A DNA stretch of 64,000 bases from Pseudomonadota bacterium (GCA_023391095.1 JAEWBN010000005.1:95161-159160), one strand, 5' to 3'. Shown: positions 52,194 to 61,015, counted from the first letter of the stretch. Program-made: numbers and translations. Notes: generated by a model not told the origin, from the sequence alone.

Positions 52194-53380
52194 TATCGTC
52201 CCTCCAAAGATTCATCGATTGCCTCAAAGGCGGCCATGGTCACCTTGGGCGGGTTGAGCGGTCGGGTGACCCGCACGGATACGTGGTTGCCGATATGACC
52301 CATGATCGCTTCCGTCAGCTCGACATCGCCGCAACGCAGCCGCACGGGGTCACTGGGACCCCGGTCGAACATGACTGTCTGGCCGGGCTCAAGATTGAGC
52401 ACCTTGGAGAGCGGCAGGTCCTGCTCATGCAGCACGGCTTCGATCTCGACATCGGCCTGATAGATTTCCGTGGCGAGGTGGCCTTCCCAGATGGGATCAC
52501 GGCCGAACTTTTCGCCCATGAACATCTGCAACAGCTGTTCGCGGATCGGCTCGATCGTCGCGTAGGGGAGCAGGATTTCGATCTTGCCGCCGCGATCGTC
52601 CATCTCGATGCGCAACTCGATCAGGATCGCGGCATTGCCCGGCCGGGAGATGGCGGCAAAGCGCGGATTGGTTTCCATGCGCTCGAGCTTGAAGTTGATC
52701 TGCGTCACGGGGTCGAAGGCGCGATGCGTGTCATCCAGGATGACCTCGATCAGCCGACGCGCCAGCGCCATTTCGATGGTTGTATAGGGCCGACCCTCGA
52801 CACGGATGTTGCCGCCCACGCGACGGCCACCCAAAAGCACGTCGATCATCGAGTAGATGAGGTTGGAATCGACGGTGAGCAGGCCGTAATTGTCCCATTC
52901 CTCGGCCTTGATGACGGACAGGATGGCCGGAAGTGGAATAGAATTGAGATAGTCGCCAAAGCGGACCGAGGATATGGAGTCCATGGTCACTTCGACATTG
53001 TCTGACGTAAAATTACGCAGCGACGTCGTCGCCAGCCGGACCAGCCGGTCGAAGACGATTTCGAGCATCGGCAGGCGTTCGTAGGACACGAGCGCCGAGT
53101 TGATCAGAGCCTGAACGCCGGTGAGCTCGACATTGCTGCCTGCACTCGCGTCGAACCCTAATAGGCTGTCGATCTCGTCCTGATTGAGCACGCGATCAGC
53201 GCCACCATCGCCATCGCCATCCGTGCCCTCGAGCATGGCCGCCCACTCGGCAGCCGCAGCCGCGGCGCGATCTTCCTCGCTCATCTCGCTTTCGTCAGCA
53301 GAGACATCAAAATTGGCGGCCCCGATATCATCGAGGCCCCAGTCATCGCTCAGCTTGTCCTGGTCGCTGGGCCCAGCCAT
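52193..53380 (-). CDS. fliM: flagellar motor switch protein FliM
   Basis: 395-residue C-ring protein that binds CheY-P and FliG. The N-terminal part is long, acidic and alanine-rich (about 1-70) and ends in LNQDEIDSLLGF, the CheY-binding type motif that is normally at the extreme N-terminus. The middle domain has LGGRRVGGNIRVEGRPYTTIEMALARRL and the C-terminus a SpoA fold. ATG 53380 overlaps the fliL stop as TGATG; a GTG one codon earlier is possible. Confidence 0.95.
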   Translation of the reverse strand: MAGPSDQDKLSDDWGLDDIGAANFDVSADESEMSEEDRAAAAAAEWAAMLEGTDGDGDGGADRVLNQDEIDSLLGFDASAGSNVELTGVQALINSALVSYERLPMLEIVFDRLVRLATTSLRNFTSDNVEVTMDSISSVRFGDYLNSIPLPAILSVIKAEEWDNYGLLTVDSNLIYSMIDVLLGGRRVGGNIRVEGRPYTTIEMALARRLIEVILDDTHRAFDPVTQINFKLERMETNPRFAAISRPGNAAILIELRIEMDDRGGKIEILLPYATIEPIREQLLQMFMGEKFGRDPIWEGHLATEIYQADVEIEAVLHEQDLPLSKVLNLEPGQTVMFDRGPSDPVRLRCGDVELTEAIMGHIGNHVSVRVTRPLNPPKVTMAAFEAIDESLEGR

Positions 53381-53874
53381 CACTGCACCAGAATTTCTTT
53401 GAACAGTATGGACTGCACGTGTGCCGGATAGATCGCCAGGTTCACGCGGCGCAGCAATTCTTCCTTGAGCCGGTATATGCCAGCCGAACCTTCAAGGTCG
53501 CTGCGGCGAAGCTCGCGCATATAGACCTGGAAAGAATCGATGACCTTGGCGAGCCGCGGCTGGATCTCCGCCATCATGGCTTCGTCTTCCACTTCCAGAG
53601 CCACGGTGAGCTTCATGAAGGCGGGCGTCTCACCGTCACTGTTGAGGTTCACCATCATGGGCTGGAGATTGAAGATAAAAGTGTCATGCCCCGCCGCGCT
53701 TGCCGCGTGCTCTTCGGTGGCTGCCGTCTCAGCGCTGCCCGAGGACGACAGGAAAAAGAAAAGGCCAGCCCCGGCGATCAGGACGACGGCCGCTGCGGCA
53801 CCAATAATGATGAAGAGCTTGGGAATGCCCTTTTTGGCCGACGCCTCGTTTCCGACTTCCGCTTCCGCAGCCAT
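53380..53874 (-). CDS. fliL: flagellar basal-body protein FliL
   Basis: 164-residue single-pass inner-membrane protein that rings the stator. A membrane helix is at about 21-42, followed by the FliL periplasmic domain (FIFNLQPMMVNLNSDGETPAFMKLTVALEVED). I use ATG 53874; an upstream TTG adds 8 residues. First gene of the minus-strand unit fliL-fliM-DUF6468-motE-TPR. Confidence 0.93.
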   Translation of the reverse strand: MAAEAEVGNEASAKKGIPKLFIIIGAAAAVVLIAGAGLFFFLSSSGSAETAATEEHAASAAGHDTFIFNLQPMMVNLNSDGETPAFMKLTVALEVEDEAMMAEIQPRLAKVIDSFQVYMRELRRSDLEGSAGIYRLKEELLRRVNLAIYPAHVQSILFKEILVQ

Positions 53875-53940
53875 GAGCGGCCCCACAAACCCAAGCAAAT
53901 CCGGACGATTCCGGCGCCTGCCCAGCTAAGGCTGACTTGG

Positions 53941-53955
53941 TTAACGAAAAGTTAC
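53941..53955. promoter_or_regulatory. CtrA-type box, fliL-flgF region
   Basis: TTAA-CGAAAAG-TTAC, one base from TTAA-N7-TTAA, 67 nt upstream of the fliL start. Confidence 0.6.
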
Positions 53956-53968
53956 AATTGCACCCGAA

Positions 53969-53999
53969 CCGGCAATTTTTGCCGGGCATCTTTTGCCGC
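53969..53999. promoter_or_regulatory. overlapping pair of FlbD/ftr-like palindromes, fliL-flgF region
   Basis: CCGGCAATTTTTGCCGG (53969-53985, a perfect palindrome apart from its centre) and CGGGCATCTTTTGCCGC (53983-53999) both fit GGCA-N5-TGCC and lie 14 bases apart centre to centre. A weaker third copy, CCGGCAAGGCTTACC, follows at 54005. They are about 110-120 bases upstream of the predicted flgF transcription start, a usual distance for a sigma-54 activator. Confidence 0.6.
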
Positions 54000-54073
54000 A
54001 AGAGCCGGCAAGGCTTACCCTTCGCTACCAAAACCGCGCAACTAAAGCATTGATTTTACTATAATAACGACCT

Positions 54074-54089
54074 TGGCATGGTTTCTGCA
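54074..54089 (+). promoter_or_regulatory. sigma-54 promoter of the flgF operon
   Basis: TGGCATGGTTTCTGCA has the -24 GG and -12 GC with exact spacing and two deviations from the consensus. Predicted start near 54100, about 50 nt before flgF. Confidence 0.8.
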
Positions 54090-54151
54090 AAGTAAATGGC
54101 GAGGCCCCGGCTTGGGGAAGTTGGCGCCTCGGGGACCAGACGGGGATCGCA

Positions 54152-54892
54152 ATGATCGAGAACGCACAGCTCATAAGCTTAAGCAGGCAGATCGCCCTCC
54201 AGCGGCAGCTCGATGTCGTGGCCAACAACGTGGCCAACATCAACACCACTGGCTTCAAAGCCGAACAGCTGCTGTTCGAAGAATATGTGATGCCCGTCGC
54301 ACGGGACCAAACCTTCCCGAACCTCGACCAGCCTCTCTCCTACGTCCAGGATTGGGCGACCGTACACGACCTTTCTGCTGGCGCCATGCTCCAGACCGGC
54401 AACGACCTCGACGTCGCCCTGAATGGGGAAGGCTTCTTTGCCGTGCAGACGGCCGGCGGCGAACGCTGGACCCGCTCTGGTGCATTCCAGATCAACAGCA
54501 ACGGCATGCTGGTCGACATGTCCGGCAACCCGGTCCTCGGGACTGGCGGCCCGATCCAGTTTGGGCCGGAAGAGACCGGCATTACCATCGGCGCCGATGG
54601 AGCCATCTCGACTAGCGCCGGCCCCAAGGGGCAGCTGCGTCTTGTCGAATTTGCCAATGCGCAGGAACTAAGCCGCGAGGGCGCCAATCTTTATGCCGGT
54701 GGCACACCGGTCGCCGCAACCAATACGCGCGTCATGCAGGGTTTCATCGAGCGCTCCAATGTCTCGGGCGTCGCCGAAATGGCCGAAATGATCCGCGTCA
54801 CCAACGCGTACCAGTCCATCGCATCCCTGTCCGAGCGGCAGGATGATCTGCGCCGCAGCGCCATTCAGCGCCTCGGCGACGCGAACGCCTGA
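54152..54892 (+). CDS. flgF: flagellar basal-body rod protein FlgF
   Basis: 246-residue proximal rod protein. N-terminal LQRQLDVVANNVANINTTGFKAEQLLFEEYV and C-terminal SGVAEMAEMIRVTNAYQSIASL are the conserved ends. First gene of flgF-flgG-flgA-flgH, 17 nt before flgG. The short leader after a sigma-54 promoter contains a GGGGA ribosome-binding site. Confidence 0.95.
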   Translation: MIENAQLISLSRQIALQRQLDVVANNVANINTTGFKAEQLLFEEYVMPVARDQTFPNLDQPLSYVQDWATVHDLSAGAMLQTGNDLDVALNGEGFFAVQTAGGERWTRSGAFQINSNGMLVDMSGNPVLGTGGPIQFGPEETGITIGADGAISTSAGPKGQLRLVEFANAQELSREGANLYAGGTPVAATNTRVMQGFIERSNVSGVAEMAEMIRVTNAYQSIASLSERQDDLRRSAIQRLGDANA

Positions 54893-54909
54893 TCCAAGGG
54901 GATAATGCC

Positions 54910-55695
54910 ATGAAAGCTCTTTATATCGCATCGACCGGCATGAGCGCCCAGGAACGCAATGTCGAAGTCATCTCCAATAACATCGCCAACATGCGCACCA
55001 CCGGCTTCAAGCGGCAGCGCGCAGAATTCCAGGACCTGCTTTACCAGCAGGTGACCCGCGCCGGTGCGCAGACATCCGAACAGGGCACCATGGTTCCGGC
55101 GGGCCTCGAAATCGGCTCGGGCGTGCGCACGGTGGCGTCGCCCCGCGTCATGAGCCAGGGCAATGTGAACATGACCGAGCGCGAGCTGGATGTTGCCATC
55201 CGCGGCGAAGGTTTCTTCATGGTCGACCTTCCCGATGGCCGCACGGCCTATACGCGCGACGGTTCGTTCGAACGCGATGCTGAAGGTCAGATCGTCGACT
55301 CTCAGGGCTACCCGATCAGCCCGGGCATCACGATCCCGGGCGACGCCCGCGGTGTCTCCATTTCCGCCGACGGCACGGTCGAAGCCTTTATCGGCACCGA
55401 CTCCGTCCCGACCCAGCTTGGTCAGCTCCAGCTCGCCCGTTTCGTCAACAAGTCCGGCCTCGAGTCCATGGGGGACAATCTGTTCCTCGAAACCGCCGCC
55501 AGCGGCCCGGCTCAGGTCAGCGTTCCCAATGCCGACGGCACCGGCAATCTGCTGCAGAACTATCTGGAAATGGCCAACGTCAACTCGGTGACCGAAATCG
55601 CCGACCTGATCGCCGCCCAGCGCGCCTATGAGATGAACGCGCGGATCATCTCGGGTGCCGACCAGATGATGCAGGCCACGAGCCAGCTTCGCTAG
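54910..55695 (+). CDS. flgG: flagellar distal rod protein FlgG
   Basis: 261-residue distal rod protein, normal length. Conserved ends MKALYIASTGMSAQERNVEVISNNIANMRTTGFKRQRAEFQDLLYQ and NVNSVTEIADLIAAQRAYEMNARIISGADQMMQ. Preceded by AAGGGGA. Confidence 0.97.
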   Translation: MKALYIASTGMSAQERNVEVISNNIANMRTTGFKRQRAEFQDLLYQQVTRAGAQTSEQGTMVPAGLEIGSGVRTVASPRVMSQGNVNMTERELDVAIRGEGFFMVDLPDGRTAYTRDGSFERDAEGQIVDSQGYPISPGITIPGDARGVSISADGTVEAFIGTDSVPTQLGQLQLARFVNKSGLESMGDNLFLETAASGPAQVSVPNADGTGNLLQNYLEMANVNSVTEIADLIAAQRAYEMNARIISGADQMMQATSQLR

Positions 55696-55706
55696 GGAGA
55701 TCGAGG

Positions 55707-56651
55707 ATGATCAAGCGCCCGCTCCTTGCAACTCTGGCACTGGCCCTGTCGGTCAGCTGTGCCTTCGCCGCGCCCCTGCTGCGTGCAGATGTCGTGGTTT
55801 CGGACGCCATCGTGACCGTCGGCGACATGTTCGACGACGCCGGCCCGCTGGCAGAGCTGCCGCTGTTTCGTGCTCCGCAGCCCGGCACCACCGGTAATGT
55901 CGATCTGGCAGCCATTCGCCAGGCCACCTCTCGGATCGGTCTTTCGGATTTTTCGCTCAACGGGGTATCCAGCGTCCGCGTGTCCAGGGCATCGGTCCAG
56001 GTGGATCAGGACATGCTGGCGGCGCTGATCGCACAAGACCTGCGGGCCCGCGGCATTCTTTCCGGCGGCATGGATGCTCAGGTCAATTTCACCAGCACGA
56101 TCGAGCCCGTGGCCGCCGCATCGGTACAGGTCCCCGCCCATCTCCAGGTCCTTCGCTACCTCCCGGGCAATGGCACTTTCTCGGCAAGCTTCACCATTGC
56201 CGGCGTGGACCGCAGAATTGACGTAAGCGGCACGATCGCTCTCACCGTGGACGCGCCGCATCTGGCCGCGGCCCTCCCCGCTGGCACCGTGCTGCGCGAA
56301 GATCACATCGTCATGCGGCCTGTGCCGGTCTGGCAGGCGGACGCGCAGGGTATCCCCTCCGTGGATCAGCTGATCGGCATGGCTCTCAACCGGCAGAGCC
56401 GCGACGGCATGCTGCTGCGCGCCAATGATGTGGGCGTGCCGCTGGCCGTCTCCAAAAATGAACTTGTCACCATCTACTTCCGTCAGGGTCCGATGACCCT
56501 GACTGTCAAGGGCCAGGCCGTGACCGGCGCCGCCAAGGGCGCACCGCTCCAGGTCCTCAATCTCGTTTCGCGTCGCGTCATCAGCGCGGTCGCAGTCGCA
56601 CCCGGCGTCGTGGAGATTTCCGCCGCCCCCGTCACCACCGCCGGCCTCTAG
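55707..56651 (+). CDS. flgA: flagellar P-ring chaperone FlgA
   Basis: 314-residue periplasmic chaperone for P-ring assembly with a Sec signal peptide (about 1-21, CAFAA). The SAF domain (about 175-240) and C-terminal part (ELVTIYFRQGPMTLTVKGQAVTGAAKGAPLQVLNLVSRRVISAV) are clear. Longer than enteric FlgA because of an extra N-terminal domain, as usual in alphaproteobacteria. Confidence 0.93.
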   Translation: MIKRPLLATLALALSVSCAFAAPLLRADVVVSDAIVTVGDMFDDAGPLAELPLFRAPQPGTTGNVDLAAIRQATSRIGLSDFSLNGVSSVRVSRASVQVDQDMLAALIAQDLRARGILSGGMDAQVNFTSTIEPVAAASVQVPAHLQVLRYLPGNGTFSASFTIAGVDRRIDVSGTIALTVDAPHLAAALPAGTVLREDHIVMRPVPVWQADAQGIPSVDQLIGMALNRQSRDGMLLRANDVGVPLAVSKNELVTIYFRQGPMTLTVKGQAVTGAAKGAPLQVLNLVSRRVISAVAVAPGVVEISAAPVTTAGL

Positions 56652-56662
56652 GAGCAGGACAA

Positions 56663-57406
56663 ATGAACCTCGCAAAGATCGCCACCCTGCTGACCCTGAC
56701 CGCACTGCTCGCAGGCTGCAACACCATGGACCGCCTCGCCAGCGTCGGTAACGCGCCGGTGCTCACGCCGATCGCCGACCCCACCACCACGGCGGGCTAC
56801 CAGCCGGTGCGGATGCCCATGCCCGAGCCGATTGCCGATACGTATCAGGCCAATTCGCTTTACCGCACTTCTGCCCGCGGCTTTTTCAAGGACGAGCGTG
56901 CCCATCGCGTTGGCGACATCCTGACCGTCCTCGTCACCATCGACGACAGTGCACAGATCAACAACACCACCCAGCGCGCCCGTAACTCCACGAACTCGGC
57001 CGGCATGGGCGGCATCCTCGGCGCTGCCGTTGGCGGCGTCGCTATCGGCAACGGGACGATCGATCCTTCGGCCGCCATCGACTTCAATTCCGGCATCAAG
57101 GACTCCGGCAACGGTTCGGTGAACCGCAAGGAATCCCTGGAAACCTCCGTCGCCGCCGTGATCACCCAGGTTCTGCCCAACGGCAACCTGGTGATCGAAG
57201 GCCGCCAGGAAGTGCGCGTGAACTTCGAAGTCCGCGACCTCATCGTCGCCGGCATCGTGCGCCCCTCCGACATTCAGGCGAACAATACGATCCAGTCGTC
57301 CAAGATTGCCGAGGCGCGCATCTCCTACGGCGGTCGCGGGCAGATCACCGATGTGCAGCAGTCCCGCTACGGTCAGCAGGTGCTTGACGCCATCCTGCCC
57401 TTCTAG
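56663..57406 (+). CDS. flgH: flagellar L-ring lipoprotein FlgH
   Basis: 247-residue outer-membrane L-ring protein. Lipobox LLAGC with C19 as the lipidated residue. Family blocks: RAHRVGDILTVLVTIDDSAQINNTTQ and VITQVLPNGNLVIEGRQEVRVNFEVRDLIVAGIVRPSDI. Last gene of the flgF operon, followed by hairpins. Confidence 0.96.
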   Translation: MNLAKIATLLTLTALLAGCNTMDRLASVGNAPVLTPIADPTTTAGYQPVRMPMPEPIADTYQANSLYRTSARGFFKDERAHRVGDILTVLVTIDDSAQINNTTQRARNSTNSAGMGGILGAAVGGVAIGNGTIDPSAAIDFNSGIKDSGNGSVNRKESLETSVAAVITQVLPNGNLVIEGRQEVRVNFEVRDLIVAGIVRPSDIQANNTIQSSKIAEARISYGGRGQITDVQQSRYGQQVLDAILPF

Positions 57407-57459
57407 GCCCCTCCTTTCGGCGGCGTCAGCTCCCCCGTTGGACGCCACCGCATTCCCCG

Positions 57460-57479
57460 GTCGGTCCAGAAGGACCGAC
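57460..57479. repeat. perfect hairpin after flgH
   Basis: GTCGGTCC-AGAA-GGACCGAC, 54 nt after the flgH stop and without a T-run; may protect the 3' end or act with the terminator at 57514. Confidence 0.5.
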
Positions 57480-57513
57480 ACGATCCCGCCGCAGAAGCGG
57501 TTGGATCTTTCCC

Positions 57514-57549
57514 AAGGCGCAGCTCCCCCCGGGCTGCGCCTTTCCCCTT
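57514..57549 (+). terminator. intrinsic terminator of the flgF-flgH operon
   Basis: AAGGCGCAGC and GCTGCGCCTT, a 10-base stem around nine bases, followed by TTCCCCTTT. Confidence 0.75.
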
Positions 57550-57602
57550 TCCGGCGGAACATTTCTCCGGCGCGCAGCCTTTTGTGAAAAAAGGAGGCTG
57601 AA

Positions 57603-57770
57603 ATGAACATTGGCTCTGCAGTCGCGATCGGCGTCGGATGCGCCATCGCTCTGGGCATTACGCTCGACAATTACGGGTTGGGAATTGCGCTGGGGGCTTT
57701 CCTGGGCTGCGCCTTGGCCGGCGCTGGCTATGCGCGGGACAAGAAGTCGGGACCCACCGACAAGTCTTGA
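57603..57770 (+). CDS. small glycine-rich membrane protein, unknown
   Basis: 55 residues with an ideal AAGGAGG ribosome-binding site 7 nt before the ATG. The protein is almost entirely two short hydrophobic, glycine- and alanine-rich helices (residues about 3-20 and 26-44) with a charged tail KKSGPTDKS. Glycine zippers of this kind pack tightly in membranes. No family recognised. It sits between flgH and the carboxypeptidase gene, after a terminator. Confidence 0.65.
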   Translation: MNIGSAVAIGVGCAIALGITLDNYGLGIALGAFLGCALAGAGYARDKKSGPTDKS

Positions 57771-57818
57771 TCGTCCTTCGCGCGTGTGGAACAGCTTTGG
57801 AACACACGTGGAGCGACC

Positions 57819-59315
57819 ATGACCTTTCAAAAACTTGACGAGCTGGGCCGGCGCCTCGAAGCGCTCGAACACGCCCTTTCCATCTTGGGTGCTGACGAGG
57901 CCACCCATATGGCGCCTGGCGGCGGCGACAAACGCGCCGAGGCCATGTCCAATCTCGCCGGGATGTACCACGCCCAGGCCACCGCGCCCGAAATTGCAGA
58001 CTGGATCGGCGCTGCTCGCGATGAGAGCCTGACGCCGGATCAGCAGCTCGCACTCGACGAATTCGAGCGCGCTTACGTCAACGCCACATGCCTGCCCACG
58101 GAATTCGTGGAGCGGCGTACGGCCGCCACCATGCGGTCGGAACAGCTTTGGCGCGAGCTGCGGAGCAAGGGGGACTGGGCCGCGTTCCGCCCGTCGCTTG
58201 AAGGAGTGGTCGACCTCGTACGGGAAGAGGCTGCCCTGCGGTCAGCTGCCACCGGCCTCGGCGCGTATGATGCCCTGATGGACCAATACGATCCGGGCAA
58301 TCGCGTCGCCGACATCGATGCGACATTTGCCGATCTCAAGGCTTTCCTCAAGGACTTTGTCCCGCAGGCCCTCGCGGTGCAGGAAGAGCGGCTGTCCCGC
58401 CGCCCGCGCAAAAGCCTCAATGGCCCCTACCCCATTGAACGCCAGCGCGAACTGGGCCTCGCTGCCATGCGCGCCGTGGGATTCGACTTCGAGCACGGCT
58501 CTCTTGCCGTGTCCCATCACCCCTTCTGCGGCGGCGTCCCATCTGACGTCAGGATGACGACGCGCTACCGGACCGACGAGTTTTTGTCCTCCCTGATGGG
58601 CGTGCTGCACGAAACCGGGCACGCACTCTATGAACAGGGCCTGCCCAAGGAGTGGAGCCACTGGCCCCTCGGCAAGGCGCGCGGCATGGGCATGCATGAG
58701 AGCCAGAGCCTATTTGTCGAGATGCAGCTGGCCCGCAGCGCCGAGTTCTGGGAATTCCTGCTCCCGCTAGTGCACGATCATCTCGGCCCCGATGCCATCC
58801 CCGGCTGGGACGTTGCCGACATTCTGAACGAGGTCAATTTCGTTGAGCGCGGCCTTATCCGGGTGGACGCAGACGAGGTGACGTATCCGCTTCACGTCAT
58901 CCTCCGCTACGAGCTGGAAAAGGATCTCGTCTCCGGCAAGCTCCAGGTTCGGGACATCCCCGAGGCCTGGGACGCCCGGATGACCGAATATCTGGGCCTT
59001 TCCACAATCGACAATCCCAAGGACGGGCCGATGCAGGACGTCCACTGGCCGGGTGGCGCCTTTGGCTACTTTCCCAGCTACACCCTCGGCGCCATGATCG
59101 CCGCACAACTGGGCGACGCAATGCGCAGGGATATCCCCGACATGGCCGATCAGATGCGCCACGGAGAGTTCGGAGCGATCAACCAGTGGCGTTCCGACAA
59201 GGTGTGGACGCAGGCCTCCCGCTACTCCACGCCGGACCTGATCACGCGCGCAACGGGTGAGCCTCTGAATGCCGATCACTTCAAGGTGCACCTTAAAAGC
59301 CGATACGGCGGTTAG
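57819..59315 (+). CDS. M32-family metallocarboxypeptidase (carboxypeptidase Taq type)
   Basis: 498-residue cytoplasmic zinc carboxypeptidase. The HExxH motif is H264-E-T-G-H268, followed by MGMHESQSLFVEMQ, which supplies further zinc and catalytic residues. Length and all-helical character match the family. Start ATG 57819 has GGAG upstream. It has no evident link to the flagellar genes around it. Confidence 0.92.
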   Translation: MTFQKLDELGRRLEALEHALSILGADEATHMAPGGGDKRAEAMSNLAGMYHAQATAPEIADWIGAARDESLTPDQQLALDEFERAYVNATCLPTEFVERRTAATMRSEQLWRELRSKGDWAAFRPSLEGVVDLVREEAALRSAATGLGAYDALMDQYDPGNRVADIDATFADLKAFLKDFVPQALAVQEERLSRRPRKSLNGPYPIERQRELGLAAMRAVGFDFEHGSLAVSHHPFCGGVPSDVRMTTRYRTDEFLSSLMGVLHETGHALYEQGLPKEWSHWPLGKARGMGMHESQSLFVEMQLARSAEFWEFLLPLVHDHLGPDAIPGWDVADILNEVNFVERGLIRVDADEVTYPLHVILRYELEKDLVSGKLQVRDIPEAWDARMTEYLGLSTIDNPKDGPMQDVHWPGGAFGYFPSYTLGAMIAAQLGDAMRRDIPDMADQMRHGEFGAINQWRSDKVWTQASRYSTPDLITRATGEPLNADHFKVHLKSRYGG

Positions 59316-59491
59316 CTGAAAGGCTTTTCAACCAAGGGGTTAGTCCCAGAACCGGAATCACTTTCCCCGGCGAGCCACCAGACGATGTCTGATCGAAAAC
59401 GCCGGACAGAAAATAAAACGTCGAATACCCGGCGGCCGACTCGTCGGCCGCAGAGAAGTGCAATTCTGCCTTCCGATTGGAGATCGAAAAA

Positions 59492-59914
59492 ATGCGTGTC
59501 GTCGTTTTTGTCAAAGCCACCCAGGACAGCGAGCAGGGCCGGATGCCCACGACGGAGCTGCTTGAGGCCATGACGAACTATAATGAGCAGTTGATCAATG
59601 CCGGCATCATGCTTGGAGGGGATGGATTGCGCCCCTCGTCCTTCGGCAAGCGGGTGCGGTTCAGCGGCTCGGACCGCTCGGTGATCGACGGGCCCTTCGC
59701 CGAAACCAAAGAACTGGTTGCCGGTTACTGGATCTGGGAAGTCCGCGATATGGATGAGGCGGTCGAGTGGGTGAAGCGGTGCCCAAATCCGATGTTCACC
59801 GACAGCGAAATCGAGATTCGACCCGTAATGGGCGTCGAAGCCTTCGACGAAATCATGACCCCCGAAATCCAGGCGGTCTATGACCGGAACGTCGAGCGGA
59901 GCGGCGGCAACTAA
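59492..59914 (+). CDS. YCII/DGPF-domain protein
   Basis: 140-residue YCII-related protein: MRVVVFVKATQDSEQG, the FAETKELVAGYWIWEVRDMDEAVEWVKRCPN block and a C-terminal EIRPV strand. Such proteins often sit beside ECF sigma factors, but none is seen here. Function unknown. ATG 59492 with TTGGAG upstream. The 176 nt before it hold no other gene that I can see. Confidence 0.85.
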   Translation: MRVVVFVKATQDSEQGRMPTTELLEAMTNYNEQLINAGIMLGGDGLRPSSFGKRVRFSGSDRSVIDGPFAETKELVAGYWIWEVRDMDEAVEWVKRCPNPMFTDSEIEIRPVMGVEAFDEIMTPEIQAVYDRNVERSGGN

Positions 59915-59926
59915 CCCGGAAACAAA

Positions 59927-59952
59927 AAAGCCCGCATCACTGCGGGCTTTTT
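59927..59952. terminator. bidirectional terminator between the YCII gene and dksA
   Basis: AAAGCCCGCA-TCAC-TGCGGGCTTT with a T-run on the plus strand and A-rich flank giving T's on the minus strand. Confidence 0.9.
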
Positions 59953-59973
59953 CATATTCCGTACAAGTGCAAA

Positions 59974-60390
59974 TCACTCGTCGCGATAAACCTTTTCGCG
60001 CCGCTCATGCAGCTCCTGCGCTTCCAGGCTGAGCGTGGCAATTGGGCGGGCGTCGAGCCGGGCAATACCGATTGGATCGCCCGTTTCCTCGCAATAGCCG
60101 TAGGTCCCATCGTCAATGCGCTTGAGGGCTGCGTCGATCTTGGCAATCAGCTTGCGCTGACGGTCACGCGTCCGCAATTCCAGAGAACGGTCGCTCTCAG
60201 AGCTGGCGCGGTCGGCCATGTCCGGATGGTTCTGGCTCTCTTCCTGGAGGTTTTCGAGCGTTTCCCGGCTCTCACGCAGGATTTCGTCTTTCCAGGCATT
60301 GAGTTTGCCACGGAAATATTCCCGCTGGCGCGGGTTCATAAACGGCTCGTCCTCGCTGGGGCGATAGTCCGTAACTTCAACCGAAGACAT
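59974..60390 (-). CDS. dksA: RNA polymerase-binding protein DksA
   Basis: 138-residue secondary-channel factor that acts with ppGpp on rRNA and biosynthetic promoters. The coiled-coil region (about 20-100) includes HPDMADRASSESDRSLELRTRDRQRKL. The C-terminal finger GYCEETGDPIGIARLDARPIATLSLEAQELHERREK keeps only one of the four zinc cysteines, the form I know from alphaproteobacteria. Start ATG 60390 with GGAG upstream. Confidence 0.92.
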   Translation of the reverse strand: MSSVEVTDYRPSEDEPFMNPRQREYFRGKLNAWKDEILRESRETLENLQEESQNHPDMADRASSESDRSLELRTRDRQRKLIAKIDAALKRIDDGTYGYCEETGDPIGIARLDARPIATLSLEAQELHERREKVYRDE

Positions 60391-60547
60391 TAGCAGACTC
60401 AACTCCAATGCACCCTTGGCGGCCTATATATGCGCCTCGTCTCTACGGAGCAAGCGCGCAACGCGAGGCTCCTTAACACGCCAGCCCGCGCGCGGCGCAC
60501 ACACATTTTCTTGGAGTGACAATAAAGTGATGGCGTTACTTGCGCCG

Positions 60548-60988
60548 TTACTTTGCGTCGGGGAAACGACCATGCTTTGCGAGTTCAACTAGGACGCGCA
60601 ATTCAATCTCATCGACGACAGCATCGAGATTTGGATCGACCCGCTCGCGCAACTGCGCCAATTGCCCCGCCATGGCGCTGAGCCGCTCTGGGGAAACCCG
60701 TCCCACTAGAAGGTCGGCCTTCATGGCTTCGAGCAGATCAAGCAGGGTCGCACCGCGCTCCCTCGTGCGCCGACGGCTTTCACGGAAGTCGCCGACGGCC
60801 TGAAGGGCGAGGATTGCATTGAGCTCGGTCGCCGGCGCTACCGGCGTTGCAGCGTTGGCGCGCGCCGGGCCATCCATGCCGGCGGGCACGAAGGCAGGGC
60901 CAGATCCAACCTTTCCGGCTGGACCGCGGCCTGCAACACCAGTGCTTCGATTGGTGGCATCAATGCGCACGGAGAGACTCAGGTTCAT
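60548..60988 (-). CDS. fliX: flagellar assembly regulator FliX
   Basis: 146-residue protein resembling Caulobacter FliX: a low-complexity N-terminal third, then a conserved helical domain (NAILALQAVGDF, LLDLLEAMKADLLVGRVSPERL) and the C-terminal LDAVVDEIELRVLVELAKHG. FliX couples early basal-body assembly to the sigma-54 activator FlbD. Divergent from flgI, the Caulobacter arrangement as I recall it. FlbD itself is not in this window. Confidence 0.85.
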   Translation of the reverse strand: MNLSLSVRIDATNRSTGVAGRGPAGKVGSGPAFVPAGMDGPARANAATPVAPATELNAILALQAVGDFRESRRRTRERGATLLDLLEAMKADLLVGRVSPERLSAMAGQLAQLRERVDPNLDAVVDEIELRVLVELAKHGRFPDAK

Positions 60989-60998
60989 CAGCGAGACA

Positions 60999-61015
60999 TC
61001 GGCAAAATCTGCCGC
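60999..61015. promoter_or_regulatory. FlbD/ftr-like palindrome, fliX-flgI region
   Basis: TCGGCAAAATCTGCCGC fits GGCA-N5-TGCC; the 13-base core equals that of the element at 45711-45727. A weaker copy, TGCAGGAATTGCC, is at 61044-61056. The site lies 11 nt from the fliX start codon, so binding there could repress fliX while activating flgI. Confidence 0.6.

Noticed and set aside
53960..54000. Reading the GGCA...TGCC palindromes as sigma-54 promoters for fliL
   Set aside because: The GG-to-GC spacing is two bases too short for a -24/-12 promoter, and the strong symmetry suits a dimer-binding site instead.
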